In this document: piece after piece, positions 27,703-37,792 of the stretch | Layout: every line of letters begins with the position of its first letter | Position numbering within the stretch: position 1 is the first letter of the stretch | Assembly: GCF_900091705.1 (NCBI RefSeq) | Contig: NZ_LT594785.1 | Coordinates: 1,158,858-1,222,857, forward strand | Length of the DNA stretch: 64,000 nucleotides | DNA from: Clostridium mediterraneense | GTDB taxonomy: Bacteria; Bacillota; Clostridia; Clostridiales; Clostridiaceae | Direction: 5' to 3' | Notes under the pieces: model-generated | Told to the model about the DNA's origin: nothing | What the model saw: the letters and a program-made list of their open reading frames with translations, nothing else | Database searches by the model: none | Program-made: the position numbers and the translations under genes

Positions 27703-27750
27703 TATAGCAATTATTTTTGGTAGAAAGTTCTATCAAAAATAATTGCTATA
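27703..27750. repeat. Long inverted repeat between rplT and ktrB
   Basis: Two 23-base arms (27703-27725 and 27728-27750) differ at one position (a G-T pair) around a 2-base centre. The stem would be nearly perfect and AT-rich. It lies directly after the rplT terminator T-run and 65 bases before ktrB. It could be a second terminator (A-run follows, weak), an operator, or a remnant of a small repeat element. Confidence 0.7.
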
Positions 27751-27815
27751 AAAAATAATAATTACATAAACTGAAAGTGATGAGTTTTTAGTATTAAACT
27801 TTTGGAGGTGTAAAT

Positions 27816-29183
27816 ATGTATGTTAAAATAGTAGGAAAGTTTAAGCTAAAACCTGGACAGATTCTTGCTTTAGGTTTTTTTAGTCTTATACTTATTGGGG
27901 GATTAATACTAAGTTTACCCATATCATCAAATAGTGGGAAAAGTACAGATTTGGTTGATTCACTTTTTACAGCTACATCAGCAGTTTGTGTTACAGGACT
28001 TATAACAGTAGATACTGCAACGCATTGGAATTATTTTGGTAGAACTGTAATAATTATTTTGATACAAATAGGTGGTTTAGGATTTATGTCCTTTACAACA
28101 TTATTTGCAATATTATTAGGAAAAAAGATTACTTTAAAAGAGAGATTACTTTTACAAGAAGCTCTTAATACATTCGATATTCAAGGATTGATAAAACTTT
28201 TAAGATATATTTTAGTTTTTACTTTTTCAGTGGAGGGGCTTGGTGCATTACTTCTTTCAACACAATTTATACCACAGCTCGGACTTGGAGAAGGTATTTA
28301 TTATAGTATATGGACATCTATATCAGCATTCTGTAATGCGGGATTTGATTTAATGGGAACTATATCTGGTAAATTTTCAAGTTTAGTATCATATCAAGAT
28401 AATCCAGTTATAATCTATACAATTTCAGGTCTTATAATTATAGGTGGACTTGGATTTATGATATGGAGTGAATTTTATAATTATAAAGAAAGAAAAAAAT
28501 TATCACTACATACAAAAGTAGTTCTTGTTGTTACAGCTGTTCTTATATTTGGTGGAACAATACTTATGTTCTTATTTGAATATAATAATCCAGCAACACT
28601 TGGACCTATGACACTTGGAGAAAAAATAAATAATGCATTCTTTGCAGCAGTAACTCCAAGAACAGCAGGTATGAATACTATTTCAACAGATAGTATGACA
28701 GTAGCAGGTAAATTTTTAACAATATTACTTATGTTTGTTGGTGGTTCACCTGGATCAACAGCTGGTGGATTAAAAACAGCTACATTAGGTATACTTGTAG
28801 TTACTTTAATTTCTATAATAAAAGGTAGAGAAGATGTAGAGATATTTAAGAAGAGAATATCAAAAGAAACTGTGTATAAAGCTTTCGCCATATTTTTCTT
28901 ATCACTTATTCTTGTTATAACAGTTACAATGTTACTGGCTATAACTCAACCAGGAGAACCATTTATGTGGATGCTTTATGAGGCAACATCAGCATATGGA
29001 ACTGTTGGTTTAACACTTGGTTTAACACAACATTTAAATACTATAGGTAAAATTATAATAATGATAACTATGTATCTTGGTAGAGTGGGGCCTATGACTG
29101 TTTTACTTGCTCTTACAAGTAAAGCGCAGAAAAATAAAAAATCAGGAATTAAGTATCCAGAAGATAAGATATTAATAGGTTAA
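27816..29183 (+). CDS. ktrB: Potassium uptake protein, TrkH/KtrB family channel subunit
   Basis: The K+-translocating membrane subunit of a Ktr system. In 455 residues it has four M1-P-M2 repeats, with the selectivity-filter glycines in TSAVCVTGL, ISAFCNAGFD, VTPRTAGMN and TSAYGTVGLT. The segment GGSPGSTAGGLKTAT between repeats is the intramembrane loop typical of TrkH/KtrB. GGAGGTG precedes the ATG. ktrA follows after 19 bases as one operon. No c-di-AMP (ydaO) riboswitch is visible upstream, only the inverted repeat. Confidence 0.95.
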   Translation: MYVKIVGKFKLKPGQILALGFFSLILIGGLILSLPISSNSGKSTDLVDSLFTATSAVCVTGLITVDTATHWNYFGRTVIIILIQIGGLGFMSFTTLFAILLGKKITLKERLLLQEALNTFDIQGLIKLLRYILVFTFSVEGLGALLLSTQFIPQLGLGEGIYYSIWTSISAFCNAGFDLMGTISGKFSSLVSYQDNPVIIYTISGLIIIGGLGFMIWSEFYNYKERKKLSLHTKVVLVVTAVLIFGGTILMFLFEYNNPATLGPMTLGEKINNAFFAAVTPRTAGMNTISTDSMTVAGKFLTILLMFVGGSPGSTAGGLKTATLGILVVTLISIIKGREDVEIFKKRISKETVYKAFAIFFLSLILVITVTMLLAITQPGEPFMWMLYEATSAYGTVGLTLGLTQHLNTIGKIIIMITMYLGRVGPMTVLLALTSKAQKNKKSGIKYPEDKILIG

Positions 29184-29202
29184 ATTAAAGGAGAGAGATT
29201 AA

Positions 29203-29865
29203 ATGTCTAGTAAACAATTTGTTATTATAGGTCTTGGAAGATTTGGTTCATCAGTAGCTAAAACACTTTATGCTTTAGGTAATGATGTTCTAGCTATAGA
29301 TAAAAATGAAGATATAGTTCAAGAGATAGCTGATGATGTAACACATGCTGTTCAAATGGATGCTACAGATGAAGCATCTCTTAGAACACTTGGAATAAGA
29401 AACTTTGATGTTGCAGTTGTTACAATAGGAGATAATATACAATCTAGCGTTATGGCTACACTTCTTGTTAAGGAACAAGGTGTAAAATATATAATAGCTA
29501 AAGGAAATAGTGATTTACATGCTAAAGTTTTATATAAAATAGGAGCAGATAGAGTAATTCTTCCTGAAAAGGATATGGGAATTAGAGTAGCTCATAACCT
29601 TGTATCATCTAATATACTTGATTATATAGAACTTTCACCAGATTACAGTATAGTAGAAATTGAAAGCCCAGAGGAATGGTGGGATAAAAATATTGCTGAA
29701 TTAAAACTTAGAGCTGAATATGGAATAAACGTAGTTGCTATTAAGAGAGGCGATGATGTTAATGTTTCTCCATATGCAGAAGATATAATTGAAAAAGGTG
29801 ATATTGTAGTAGCCATTGGTTCATCAGAGGATTTAAATAAATTAGAGCTTAAGATATCAAAATAA
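29203..29865 (+). CDS. ktrA: Potassium uptake regulatory subunit, TrkA/KtrA family
   Basis: A cytoplasmic RCK gating subunit that binds nucleotide and opens KtrB. Residues 6-20 (FVIIGLGRFGSSVAK) are the GxGxxG Rossmann loop, with the acidic residue in VLAIDKNEDIV. The C-terminal TrkA_C domain is about 140-220 (YSIVEIESPEEW ... NVVAIKRGDDVNVSPYAEDIIEKGDIVVAIG). Its length of 220 is normal. GGAGAG precedes the ATG. It is cotranscribed with ktrB. The TrkA_C domain is where c-di-AMP binds in relatives, so post-translational control is possible. Confidence 0.96.
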   Translation: MSSKQFVIIGLGRFGSSVAKTLYALGNDVLAIDKNEDIVQEIADDVTHAVQMDATDEASLRTLGIRNFDVAVVTIGDNIQSSVMATLLVKEQGVKYIIAKGNSDLHAKVLYKIGADRVILPEKDMGIRVAHNLVSSNILDYIELSPDYSIVEIESPEEWWDKNIAELKLRAEYGINVVAIKRGDDVNVSPYAEDIIEKGDIVVAIGSSEDLNKLELKISK

Positions 29866-29899
29866 AGATATATAAATAAACAAAGGAGAGTAATTTATT

Positions 29900-30673
29900 T
29901 TGGTAGTTATAGAAAGTAAAAATAACTCTTTATTTAAAGATTTAAAAAAGTTAAAAGAAAAAAAATATAGAATGCAAACTGCAAGTTATTTAATAGAAGG
30001 ACTTAGATTTGTTGATGAAGCTTTTAAAAGTGATGTAGAGATTAAATATTTAATTTTCACAGATGAATTTAGGGAAAAACATTCTGAATTTTTAGAAGGA
30101 AAAGAAAAAATAAATCAAATAATTCTTTCAAACAATCTTTTAAAGGAGCTTTCCTTTACAGGAACTCCTCAAGGAGTTATGGCAGTTGTTTCTATGAAAA
30201 ATAGAAATCTTGGTGATGGAGATATAGTTATTCTTGCAGATAAAGTTCAGGACCCAGGAAATATGGGAACAATTATAAGAACTGCTCATGCAGTAGGAGC
30301 TGCAGGAATTATAACTACAAAAGGAACTGTAGATATATATAATGATAAGACACTTAGATCAACAATGGGTTCTATTTTTTATTTACCTATAATAGAAGAT
30401 TCAAATTTTGAAAATATTTTGAGTTTAAAAGAAAGAGGATTTAAACTTGTTGTTAGCTCATTACAAGGAGAAAATAACTTTTTTGAAGAAGATTTAAGAG
30501 GGAATATTATTATAGCAGTTGGAAATGAGGGAAATGGTATTTCAGATGAAGTTTATGAAATTTCTGATGTGAAAGTGAAAATACCAATGCCAGGAAATGC
30601 TGAATCATTAAATGTAGCAGTAGCCACTTCAGTTATGCTTTATGAAAAAATAAGACAAAATCTAATAAAATAG
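29900..30673 (+). CDS. TrmH/SpoU-type RNA 2'-O-ribose methyltransferase
   Basis: A 257-residue SPOUT-fold methyltransferase acting on rRNA or tRNA. The N-terminal substrate-binding domain begins IESKNNSLFKDLKKLKEKKY. The knot domain has ILADKVQDPGNMGTIIRTAHAVGA (motif 1 with Asn and Arg), IIAVGNEGNGISDEVY (motif 2) and IPMPGNAESLNVAVATSVMLYE (motif 3). It is closest in style to YsgA-type proteins, which in Firmicutes often precede pheS. TTG start, with GGAG 11 bases upstream. The exact nucleotide target is unknown. Confidence 0.92.
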   Translation: MVVIESKNNSLFKDLKKLKEKKYRMQTASYLIEGLRFVDEAFKSDVEIKYLIFTDEFREKHSEFLEGKEKINQIILSNNLLKELSFTGTPQGVMAVVSMKNRNLGDGDIVILADKVQDPGNMGTIIRTAHAVGAAGIITTKGTVDIYNDKTLRSTMGSIFYLPIIEDSNFENILSLKERGFKLVVSSLQGENNFFEEDLRGNIIIAVGNEGNGISDEVYEISDVKVKIPMPGNAESLNVAVATSVMLYEKIRQNLIK

Positions 30674-30675
30674 TA

Positions 30676-30704
30676 TTGAATATTTTATAACTTATATGTA
30701 TAAT
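30676..30704 (+). promoter_or_regulatory. Vegetative promoter of pheS-pheT
   Basis: TTGAAT (30676-30681), a 17-base spacer and a perfect TATAAT (30699-30704) begin 3 bases after the preceding gene. The transcript should start near 30711 and enter the T-box. Confidence 0.72.
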
Positions 30705-30710
30705 TGTGAA

Positions 30711-30970
30711 GTAAATAGAATAATTTGAATAGACTGTGAAAGAGAAGAGTACATATAGGAATTTCTTTTTAGGGAGGAAAGATCGAGACTGGAAGTCTTT
30801 CTAAAGAATGTATATGGAAGTTCGCTCTGGAGTCCTAATTGTGAAATAGTAGTAGCGATTAGCGGTAAAAAGCCGTTATTTTTCTTAAGTGAGCATTTTT
30901 TATGCTAATTAGGGTGGTACCGCGGAATATATACCCCGTCCCTTTCTGGGATGGGGTTTTTTATATTTTT
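30711..30970 (+). promoter_or_regulatory. T-box leader (Phe) upstream of pheST
   Basis: A tRNA-Phe-sensing attenuator. The T-box AGGGTGGTACCGCG lies at 30911-30924. The terminator pairs 30933-30942 with 30948-30957 (10 bp, G+C-rich, one G-T pair), followed by T's. The specifier codon is TTC (Phe) at 30821-30823 in the context GAAG-TTC-GC, matching the Val leader upstream of valS. AGAGGG-like Stem I sequences are also present. Confidence 0.94.
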
Positions 30971-31012
30971 TGACATATTAAATTAATTCTGATAGTTGAA
31001 AGGAGAATAAGT

Positions 31013-32032
31013 ATGCAAGAAAAATTACAAGCAATTGAAAATATTGCTTTAGAAGAATTAAAAGCAGCTAAAGATAGCACAGCTATTGAAGCTATAAGAG
31101 TTAAATACCTTGGAAAAAAAGGTGAGCTTACAGCTATACTAAGAGGAATGAAAGATTTATCAAAGGAAGAAAGACCTGTTGTAGGTAAACTTGCAAATGA
31201 AGTAAGAGAAAAAATAGAAAAAGAACTTGATTTAGTTTTAACAGAAATCAAAAATAAAGAAAAAAATGATAGATTAAATAGTGAAGTTATTGATATTTCA
31301 ATGCCTGGTAAGAAGAACTTAATAGGTAAGAAACATCCACTTGAATTAACTCTTGATCATATGAAAGAAATATTTATATCAATGGGATTCTCAGTAGAAG
31401 AAGGTCCAGAAGTAGAAAAAGATTATTATAACTTTGAAGCTTTAAATATACCAAAGGATCACCCAGCTAGAAGTGAACAAGATACTTTCTATATAAATGA
31501 TAGCTTAGTTTTAAGAACTCAAACTTCACCAGTTCAAGTTAGAGTTATGGAAAAACAAGCTCCACCTATAAAAATGATTTCTCCAGGAAAGGTGTTTAGA
31601 TCAGATGCAGTTGATGCAACTCATTCACCAATATTCTACCAAATGGAAGGTCTTGTTATAGATAAAAATATAACTTTTGCTGATTTAAAGGGAACTTTAG
31701 AGTTATTTGCTCAAAAAATGTTTGGAGATAAGGTTCAAACTAAGTTTAGACCACACCATTTCCCATTTACAGAACCATCAGCAGAAATGGATGCAACATG
31801 CTTTGTATGTAAAGGTGAAGGATGTAAAGTATGTAAGGGTGAAGGTTGGATAGAACTTTTAGGTTGTGGAATGGTTCACCCAGACGTTCTAAGAAATTGT
31901 GGAATAGATCCAGAAGTTTATAGTGGATTTGCATTTGGATTTGGTGTTGATAGAATGGTTATGCTTAAATATGGCATAGATGATATCAGATTATTATATG
32001 AAAGTGATATGAGATTCTTAAATCAATTCTAG
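31013..32032 (+). CDS. pheS: Phenylalanine--tRNA ligase alpha subunit
   Basis: The catalytic class II subunit of the alpha2-beta2 enzyme. In 339 residues it has an N-terminal coiled coil (tRNA-binding, about 1-85). Motif 2 is in [24 protein letters not shown] and motif 3 in [36 protein letters not shown] insert gives four cysteines, a likely zinc site found in many Firmicute PheS. AAAGGAGAA precedes the ATG. pheT follows after 12 bases. Expression should respond to uncharged tRNA-Phe through the T-box. Confidence 0.98.
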   Translation: MQEKLQAIENIALEELKAAKDSTAIEAIRVKYLGKKGELTAILRGMKDLSKEERPVVGKLANEVREKIEKELDLVLTEIKNKEKNDRLNSEVIDISMPGKKNLIGKKHPLELTLDHMKEIFISMGFSVEEGPEVEKDYYNFEALNIPKDHPARSEQDTFYINDSLVLRTQTSPVQVRVMEKQAPPIKMISPGKVFRSDAVDATHSPIFYQMEGLVIDKNITFADLKGTLELFAQKMFGDKVQTKFRPHHFPFTEPSAEMDATCFVCKGEGCKVCKGEGWIELLGCGMVHPDVLRNCGIDPEVYSGFAFGFGVDRMVMLKYGIDDIRLLYESDMRFLNQF

Positions 32033-32044
32033 GAGGGATAAAAT

Positions 32045-34426
32045 ATGAAAGTACCATTTAATTGGCTAAAGGATTATGTTGATATAAATATATCAGCTGA
32101 TGAACTTGGTGATGCTTTAACATTATCAGGATCAAAGGTTGAGGAAGTTGTTAAAGCAGGAGACAATATTCAAAATGTTGTTGTATGTAAAATAGAAAAA
32201 ATAGAAGGACACCCAGATGCAGAAAAATTAAAAGTGTGTCAATGTAATATTGGAGAAGAAGAATTACTTCAAATAGTAACAGCAGCTGATAATATGAAAG
32301 AAAATGATTTTGTACCAGTAGCATTACATGGTTCAGTTCTTGCAGATGGAACAAAGATTAAAAAAGGTAAATTAAGAGGAATAGTATCAAATGGTATGTT
32401 CTGTTCAGAAGAAGAGCTAGGAATAGCAGGAGATGAACCAGTACATGGACTTATGATATTACCACAAGATTCAGTTCCAGGTATGGATATAAAAGAAGCT
32501 TTAGGACTTAATAAGGCTATAATTGATTTAGAAATAACATCAAATAGACCAGATTGTTTAAGTGTTGTTGGTATGGCTAGAGAAACAGCTGCTACAATAG
32601 GAACAACTTATAGAATGCCAAACATGAAGTTTGAGGCTAAGAATACTGAAAATATTGAAGATATAATTAAAGTTGATGTTAAAGATGAACTTTGTAGAAG
32701 ATATATGTCAAGAGGAGTTAAAAATGTTAAAGTAGCTCCATCACCATCATGGATGCAAGAAAGACTTCTAGATGCAGGGGTTAGACCTATAAATAATATA
32801 GTTGATATTACAAACTTTGTTATGTTAGAGCTTGGGCAGCCAATGCATGCATTTGATAGAAGAGAACTTAAAACTTCTAATATAGTAGTAGAAAGAGCAA
32901 ATGATGGAGAAAAGTTCATTACTTTAGATGAAGAAGAAAGAATTTTAGATTCATCAGTACTTGCTATAAAAGATGGCTCAGAAGTTGTTGCTTTAGCAGG
33001 AATAATGGGTGGAGCAAATTCAGGAATAAAAGATGATACAACAGAAGTTATTTTTGAATCAGCAAACTTTGAAGGAACAAATATTAGAGTAAATTCAAAG
33101 AAACTTGGTCTTAGAACAGAAAGTTCATCAAGATTTGAAAAAGATATTGATCCTAACTTAGCACAACTTGCTATAGATAGAGCTTGTGCATTAGTAGAAG
33201 AATTAGCTTGTGGTGAAGTAATGCAAGGAACAATAGATATATATAATTCTAAAAAAGAAGAAGGAAAAATGTCTGTTGAAATAGATTGGATAAATAAATT
33301 CCTTGGAACAAGTTTATCAGCTACAGAAATGAAGAAATGTCTTGATAGTTTAGATTTAAATACAACTATAAATGGAGAAAACTTAGATATAACAGTTCCT
33401 ACATTTAGAATAGATATTGCTATTAAAGAAGATATAGCTGAAGAAGTTGCTAGAATATATGGATATAATAATATTCCAACAACTATAATCACAACAAATA
33501 CAAATAAGGAAGCTAAAAATGCTAAGCAAAAACTTGATGATTTAGTAGTAAATACTATGATTGCATCAGGACTTAACCAATCAATAAGTTACTCATTCGG
33601 AAGTACAAAGGCATTTGATCTTATAAATCTTCCAGAAGATTCAAAGCTTAGAAATGTTGTTAGAATTAAAAATCCACTTGGAGAAGATTTTAGTGTTATG
33701 AGAACATCAATACTTCCTTCAATGATGGAATCATTAGCAAGAAATTATACAAGAAGTAATAATTATGCTAGATTATTTGAAATGGGAAAAATATACCTTC
33801 CAAATGAAGATGAAAATGAACTTCCAATGGAAAGAAATATTTTAACAATCGGAATTTATGGAGATGTAGATTACTTCCACTTAAAAGGAGTAGTTGAAAA
33901 TCTTTTAGAAGCACTTGGAATTAATAAGTTTGCATTTAAGAGAGAATCAGAAAATCCAAGTTACCATCCAGGAAAAACTGCAATGCTTACAGTTGGAAAA
34001 AATGTAGAAGTTGGAGTTTTAGGAGAAGTTCATCCAGATGTAACAGAAAATTATGGTGTTGATACATTATGCTATACAGCTGAACTTGATTTAGATAAAC
34101 TATATGAATATGCAAATGTAGAAAAGGTATATACACCAATAGCTAAGTTCCCAGCTGTTACAAGAGATATAGCTTTACTTGTTGATGATGCTATTTTAGT
34201 AGCAGAAATAGAAGAAACTATAAAGAAAGCTGGATTACCTCTTGTTGAATCAATCGAATTATTCGATGTTTATAAAGGTGAACAAATACCAGAAGGTAAG
34301 AAGAGTATAGCTTATGCAATAGTTTATAGAGATCCTAAGAAGACTCTTGATGATAAAGCTGTAAATAAAGTTCATGATAAAATATTAAGAGCTTTAGAAC
34401 ATAAGTTAGGTGCTCAACTTAGATAA
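32045..34426 (+). CDS. pheT: Phenylalanine--tRNA ligase beta subunit
   Basis: The 793-residue beta subunit with editing function. Domain order: B1 start ([10 protein letters not shown]), EMAP-like tRNA-binding domain (about 40-155, [20 protein letters not shown]), B3/B4 editing domain ([40 protein letters not shown]), B5, the catalytic-like domain, and a C-terminal FDX-ACB anticodon-binding domain ([14 protein letters not shown]). Length is typical. GGAGGGA precedes the ATG. It ends at a perfect 17-bp terminator. Confidence 0.98.
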   Translation: MKVPFNWLKDYVDINISADELGDALTLSGSKVEEVVKAGDNIQNVVVCKIEKIEGHPDAEKLKVCQCNIGEEELLQIVTAADNMKENDFVPVALHGSVLADGTKIKKGKLRGIVSNGMFCSEEELGIAGDEPVHGLMILPQDSVPGMDIKEALGLNKAIIDLEITSNRPDCLSVVGMARETAATIGTTYRMPNMKFEAKNTENIEDIIKVDVKDELCRRYMSRGVKNVKVAPSPSWMQERLLDAGVRPINNIVDITNFVMLELGQPMHAFDRRELKTSNIVVERANDGEKFITLDEEERILDSSVLAIKDGSEVVALAGIMGGANSGIKDDTTEVIFESANFEGTNIRVNSKKLGLRTESSSRFEKDIDPNLAQLAIDRACALVEELACGEVMQGTIDIYNSKKEEGKMSVEIDWINKFLGTSLSATEMKKCLDSLDLNTTINGENLDITVPTFRIDIAIKEDIAEEVARIYGYNNIPTTIITTNTNKEAKNAKQKLDDLVVNTMIASGLNQSISYSFGSTKAFDLINLPEDSKLRNVVRIKNPLGEDFSVMRTSILPSMMESLARNYTRSNNYARLFEMGKIYLPNEDENELPMERNILTIGIYGDVDYFHLKGVVENLLEALGINKFAFKRESENPSYHPGKTAMLTVGKNVEVGVLGEVHPDVTENYGVDTLCYTAELDLDKLYEYANVEKVYTPIAKFPAVTRDIALLVDDAILVAEIEETIKKAGLPLVESIELFDVYKGEQIPEGKKSIAYAIVYRDPKKTLDDKAVNKVHDKILRALEHKLGAQLR

Positions 34427-34436
34427 TCAATGTTTA

Positions 34437-34476
34437 AAAATTGTTATGTATATGTTAAAATATACATAACAATTTT
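34437..34476 (+). terminator. Rho-independent terminator of pheST
   Basis: A perfect 17-bp stem (34437-34453 with 34460-34476) with a 6-base loop. The second arm ends in the T-run. Confidence 0.85.
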
Positions 34477-34529
34477 ATTATGTAAGTATATGGTACATAT
34501 TAAATTATATTAGTTTGAAGAGGTGTAGT

Positions 34530-35309
34530 ATGGCAACAGTCACTGTAAGAATAAATGGTATGGACTATAAGCTGAAAGGAAAAGAAGATGAGGCATACTT
34601 AAAAAGTATTGCTGGTCATGTTGAGGACAAGTTACAAGAAATCCTTACAAAGAATACTAAACTTAGTGTTTCAGCAGCTTCTGTATTGACTGCCATAAAC
34701 TTAGCGGATGAATCTTTTAAGGCAAAAAAAGAATTAAATGATATTTTAAATAACTATGAAAATTTAGAAATAGTTAATAAAAGTTTAAAACAAGAATTAG
34801 AAGATGTAAAAATAGAGTATAATGATATTATTACAAGTAAAGATGCTAAAAATTCTAAATTAATAGAAGGAATTAAAGCGGAACTAAAGAAGTCTATAGA
34901 AGCGAAGAAGATTATAGAATTAGAAAAGAAAGAATTAGAAAAAGCAAAAACTGTATTATTATCACAAAAAAGTAGTCTAGAAATAGAAAGAGCTAAGCTT
35001 AGAACTCTATTAAAGAAGGATAATTCAGAACCTTTAAAGGAAGAAATTAAAAAATTAAAAGAACAATTAAGTATTATGGAAAAAGAAAAACAAGAACTTA
35101 TATCAGCTAATAAAAAATTAAAAGATTCACATAAAGAGATGAAATTTGAAGTGCAATCTTGTAAATATAGAATGATAGATCTTGAAAATAAATTAGTAGA
35201 AAGTCAAATAACAGTAGCAAAGGAAAGAGCTAAAAAAAGTCCAGTATTAGCTAAAGCTAATAATAAAAAAAGCAATAAAAATAATAAGCAAGCTCAAAAG
35301 GATAAATAA
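34530..35309 (+). CDS. zapA: Cell division protein ZapA with long coiled-coil C-terminal extension
   Basis: ZapA binds FtsZ and bundles Z-ring filaments. The first ~90 residues match ZapA: VTVRINGMDYKLKGKEDEAYLKSIAGHVEDKL, then LSVSAASVLTAINLADESFKAKKEL. Canonical ZapA ends near residue 85-100. This 259-residue protein goes on for about 160 residues of charged heptad-like coiled coil and a lysine/asparagine-rich tail. The ATG at 34530 follows AGAGGTG; an in-frame TTG at 34515 was rejected. Upstream of the U32 gene and mutS2, an order common in clostridia. The extension may span or recruit other division proteins (inference). Confidence 0.85.
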   Translation: MATVTVRINGMDYKLKGKEDEAYLKSIAGHVEDKLQEILTKNTKLSVSAASVLTAINLADESFKAKKELNDILNNYENLEIVNKSLKQELEDVKIEYNDIITSKDAKNSKLIEGIKAELKKSIEAKKIIELEKKELEKAKTVLLSQKSSLEIERAKLRTLLKKDNSEPLKEEIKKLKEQLSIMEKEKQELISANKKLKDSHKEMKFEVQSCKYRMIDLENKLVESQITVAKERAKKSPVLAKANNKKSNKNNKQAQKDK

Positions 35310-35318
35310 GAGAATTAT

Positions 35319-35355
35319 AAACAAAGTCTATAATATAGAATTATAGGCTTTGTTT
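35319..35355 (+). terminator. Probable Rho-independent terminator of zapA
   Basis: A 15-bp stem with one G-T pair (35319-35333 with 35341-35355). Its tail is only partly T-rich, so it may be leaky. Confidence 0.6.
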
Positions 35356-35423
35356 GTGTATAATTAAATATTGATTATGTTATTTTAGAAATATTTAAAC
35401 TTTATTAGGAGAAGTGAAACTTT

Positions 35424-37781
35424 ATGGAAAAGATAGAATTATTAGCACCAGCAGGATCAATGGAAAGTTTAATCGCTGCAATAAATAAAGGTGCAGATGC
35501 AATTTATTTAGGTGGAGATAAATTTTCAGCTAGAGCTTATGCATCAAATTTTGATAGAAAAACCATGGAAGAAGCTGTAGACTATGCGCATAGTTATGGT
35601 GTTAAGGTGTATGTAACTTTAAATACATTAATAAAAGAAAATGAATTTAATGAAGCGATAGATTATGTAGGATTTTTATATAGAATAGGTGTAGATGCTT
35701 TAATAATACAAGATACTGGGATTTTAAATAAGGCTAAGAGAATTTATCCAGAACTTGAATTACATGCTTCAACACAAATGAGTATACATAATGCAGAAGG
35801 AGCATTATTCTTTAGAGAAAATGGATTCCAAAGAATAGTTTTATCAAGAGAACTTTCATTAAATGAAATAGAATATATTTCAAAGGATTTAGGTATAGAA
35901 ACAGAAATGTTTGTTCATGGTGCTTTATGTGTATCATATTCAGGGCAATGTCTTATGAGTAGTATGATAGGTGGGAGAAGTGGAAATCGTGGACGTTGTG
36001 CTCAAAGTTGTAGATTACCTTATACTTTAATTAGAGAATCTGATAGAAAAGAGACAAAGGGATATCTTTTAAGTCCTAAAGATATGTGTACTATAGATAA
36101 TATTGCAGACTTAATAAAAACAGGAACAAGTTCTTTAAAAGTAGAAGGTAGAATGAAGAAACCTGAGTATGTTGCTGGAGTAATACAAAGTTATAGAGAT
36201 GCTATAGATGAAGTATTAGGAGTTAAAAAGAAAGAAGATAATAATGATAGAAAGAAAACATTATTAAAATTATTTAATAGAGAAGGATTCTCTAACGCTT
36301 ATTTATATAAAAATACAGGAAAAGATATGATGGCATATAATAATCCTAAAAATACAGGGGTTTATATAGGTAAAATAGGCAAGAATTGTGAAACTATATT
36401 AGAAGAAGATATATCTTTAAAGGATGGAATAAGAGCAGAAGATAATGGATTTATCTTAACTAAGATAACTTTAAATGGTAAGGAAGTTGAATCTGCTAAA
36501 AAAGGTGACAAGGTAGTATTATATCCTAAAAAGTATAGAATAGGTGATAAATGCTATAAGATGTCAGATACTAAGTTATTAGCAACTTTAAAGAAAGCAT
36601 ATGAAAAAAGATATGGTAGAAAAATAGAATTAGAGGCAAATGTTAGATTTAAAGTTGGAATGCCATTTGAGATAAGTGTAGAATATAATGGAAAGAAATA
36701 TGTAAAGTCTGGGGATATTGTAGAAAAAGCAGTTAATAGTCCACTAGATATAACTAAAGTAGAAAAGAATATTAAGAAATCAGGGGAAGTACCTTATAAA
36801 ATTGAAAAAATAATATTTGAAGATTTTGAGGATGGATTCTTATCTATTGGAGCTATCAATAATCTAAGAAGAGAAATTTTAGAAGAAATTTTAGATTATG
36901 AAGTAAATAGATTTAAGAAAACAGTAAAACCTTTAAATAACCTAGAGGTTCAAACAGATAGAAATAGAAATATAGAAGGAATTTATGCAAGAGTATCAAC
37001 AGCTGATCAATTACAAGCTTTAATGGATTTAGGTGCTGAAAATATAATTATTGATATATTTGGGAAAAATAAGACTACATTAAATAAATCTGTATTTAAG
37101 ACTTTAGAAGATTTTAAAGGTAAAGTATATTTAGAAATTCCTAATATAGTAAAAGAAGAATTTGAAGTTATATGTAAAGTTATAGATTCACTTAAAGATA
37201 AGATTGCAGGACTTTCTACAGGAAATATAGGTATTATAAGAAGATATAAAGATGAAATGGAGATTCTAGGGGGGTATAAAATAAATATATTTAACTCAGA
37301 ATCATTAAAGTTCTATAATAAGAATATAGATGGAGTTTGCTTAAGTCTTGAGCTTAATAGAAAAGAAATTAAATCTATGTTAGATAAAGAAAATAAGGGA
37401 ACTCAATTCTTTATATATGGAAAACCTGAAGTTATGGTAAATGAATATTGTCCTATAGGAAGTACTTTTGGGGGGAAAACTACTAATAGAACTTGTGATG
37501 ATCAATGTATTGAAAGTAACTTTAGATTAAAGGATAGAATAAATGAAGAGTTTATAATTAGAACAGATATATTCTGTAGGGCTCATATTTATAATCCAGT
37601 TCCTGTTAATATAACTTCAGAAATTAAGGATATAGAAAGTTTAGGTATAAAATCATTTAGGGTAGATTTTGTAGATGAATCTTATAATGAAGTTAAAAAT
37701 GTAATGTTAGCAGTAATGAATAGAGAAACTCTTAAAATAGATAAGTTCACAAAAGGACATTATAGAAGAGGAGTAGAATAG
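35424..37781 (+). CDS. Peptidase U32 family protein with C-terminal DUF3656-like region (RlhA-type)
   Basis: A 785-residue TIM-barrel-like U32 protein. N-terminal signatures are ELLAPAGSMESLIAAINKGADAIYLGG, YVTLNTLIKENE and ELELHASTQMSIHNAEGALFF. The U32 core motif region is FVHGALCVSYSGQCLMSSMIGGRSGNRGRCAQSCRLPY, whose cysteines probably hold an Fe-S cluster. The rest includes the insert and repeat characteristic of long U32 proteins. In E. coli the long member RlhA is needed for hydroxylation of 23S rRNA C2501, so an RNA-modifying role is more likely than proteolysis. It is 11 bases upstream of mutS2. Confidence 0.88.
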   Translation: MEKIELLAPAGSMESLIAAINKGADAIYLGGDKFSARAYASNFDRKTMEEAVDYAHSYGVKVYVTLNTLIKENEFNEAIDYVGFLYRIGVDALIIQDTGILNKAKRIYPELELHASTQMSIHNAEGALFFRENGFQRIVLSRELSLNEIEYISKDLGIETEMFVHGALCVSYSGQCLMSSMIGGRSGNRGRCAQSCRLPYTLIRESDRKETKGYLLSPKDMCTIDNIADLIKTGTSSLKVEGRMKKPEYVAGVIQSYRDAIDEVLGVKKKEDNNDRKKTLLKLFNREGFSNAYLYKNTGKDMMAYNNPKNTGVYIGKIGKNCETILEEDISLKDGIRAEDNGFILTKITLNGKEVESAKKGDKVVLYPKKYRIGDKCYKMSDTKLLATLKKAYEKRYGRKIELEANVRFKVGMPFEISVEYNGKKYVKSGDIVEKAVNSPLDITKVEKNIKKSGEVPYKIEKIIFEDFEDGFLSIGAINNLRREILEEILDYEVNRFKKTVKPLNNLEVQTDRNRNIEGIYARVSTADQLQALMDLGAENIIIDIFGKNKTTLNKSVFKTLEDFKGKVYLEIPNIVKEEFEVICKVIDSLKDKIAGLSTGNIGIIRRYKDEMEILGGYKINIFNSESLKFYNKNIDGVCLSLELNRKEIKSMLDKENKGTQFFIYGKPEVMVNEYCPIGSTFGGKTTNRTCDDQCIESNFRLKDRINEEFIIRTDIFCRAHIYNPVPVNITSEIKDIESLGIKSFRVDFVDESYNEVKNVMLAVMNRETLKIDKFTKGHYRRGVE

Positions 37782-37792
37782 GAGAGTGAAGC

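Noticed and set aside
27751-27815. c-di-AMP (ydaO) riboswitch upstream of ktrB
   Set aside because: Only 65 bases remain after the inverted repeat and none of the conserved ydaO sequence is present.
28481-28891. A 136-residue - strand frame inside ktrB
   Set aside because: Antisense shadow of a clear membrane-protein gene, with no initiation signal.
30970-30975. TTGACA just after the Phe T-box terminator
   Set aside because: At 17 bases the -10 position reads TAGTTG, a poor match. Promoter plus T-box upstream already explain pheST.
32608-33492. A 294-residue open frame on the - strand
   Set aside because: It lies wholly inside pheT in antisense. It has no ribosome binding site and no recognisable domain, and is a by-product of AT-rich codon use.
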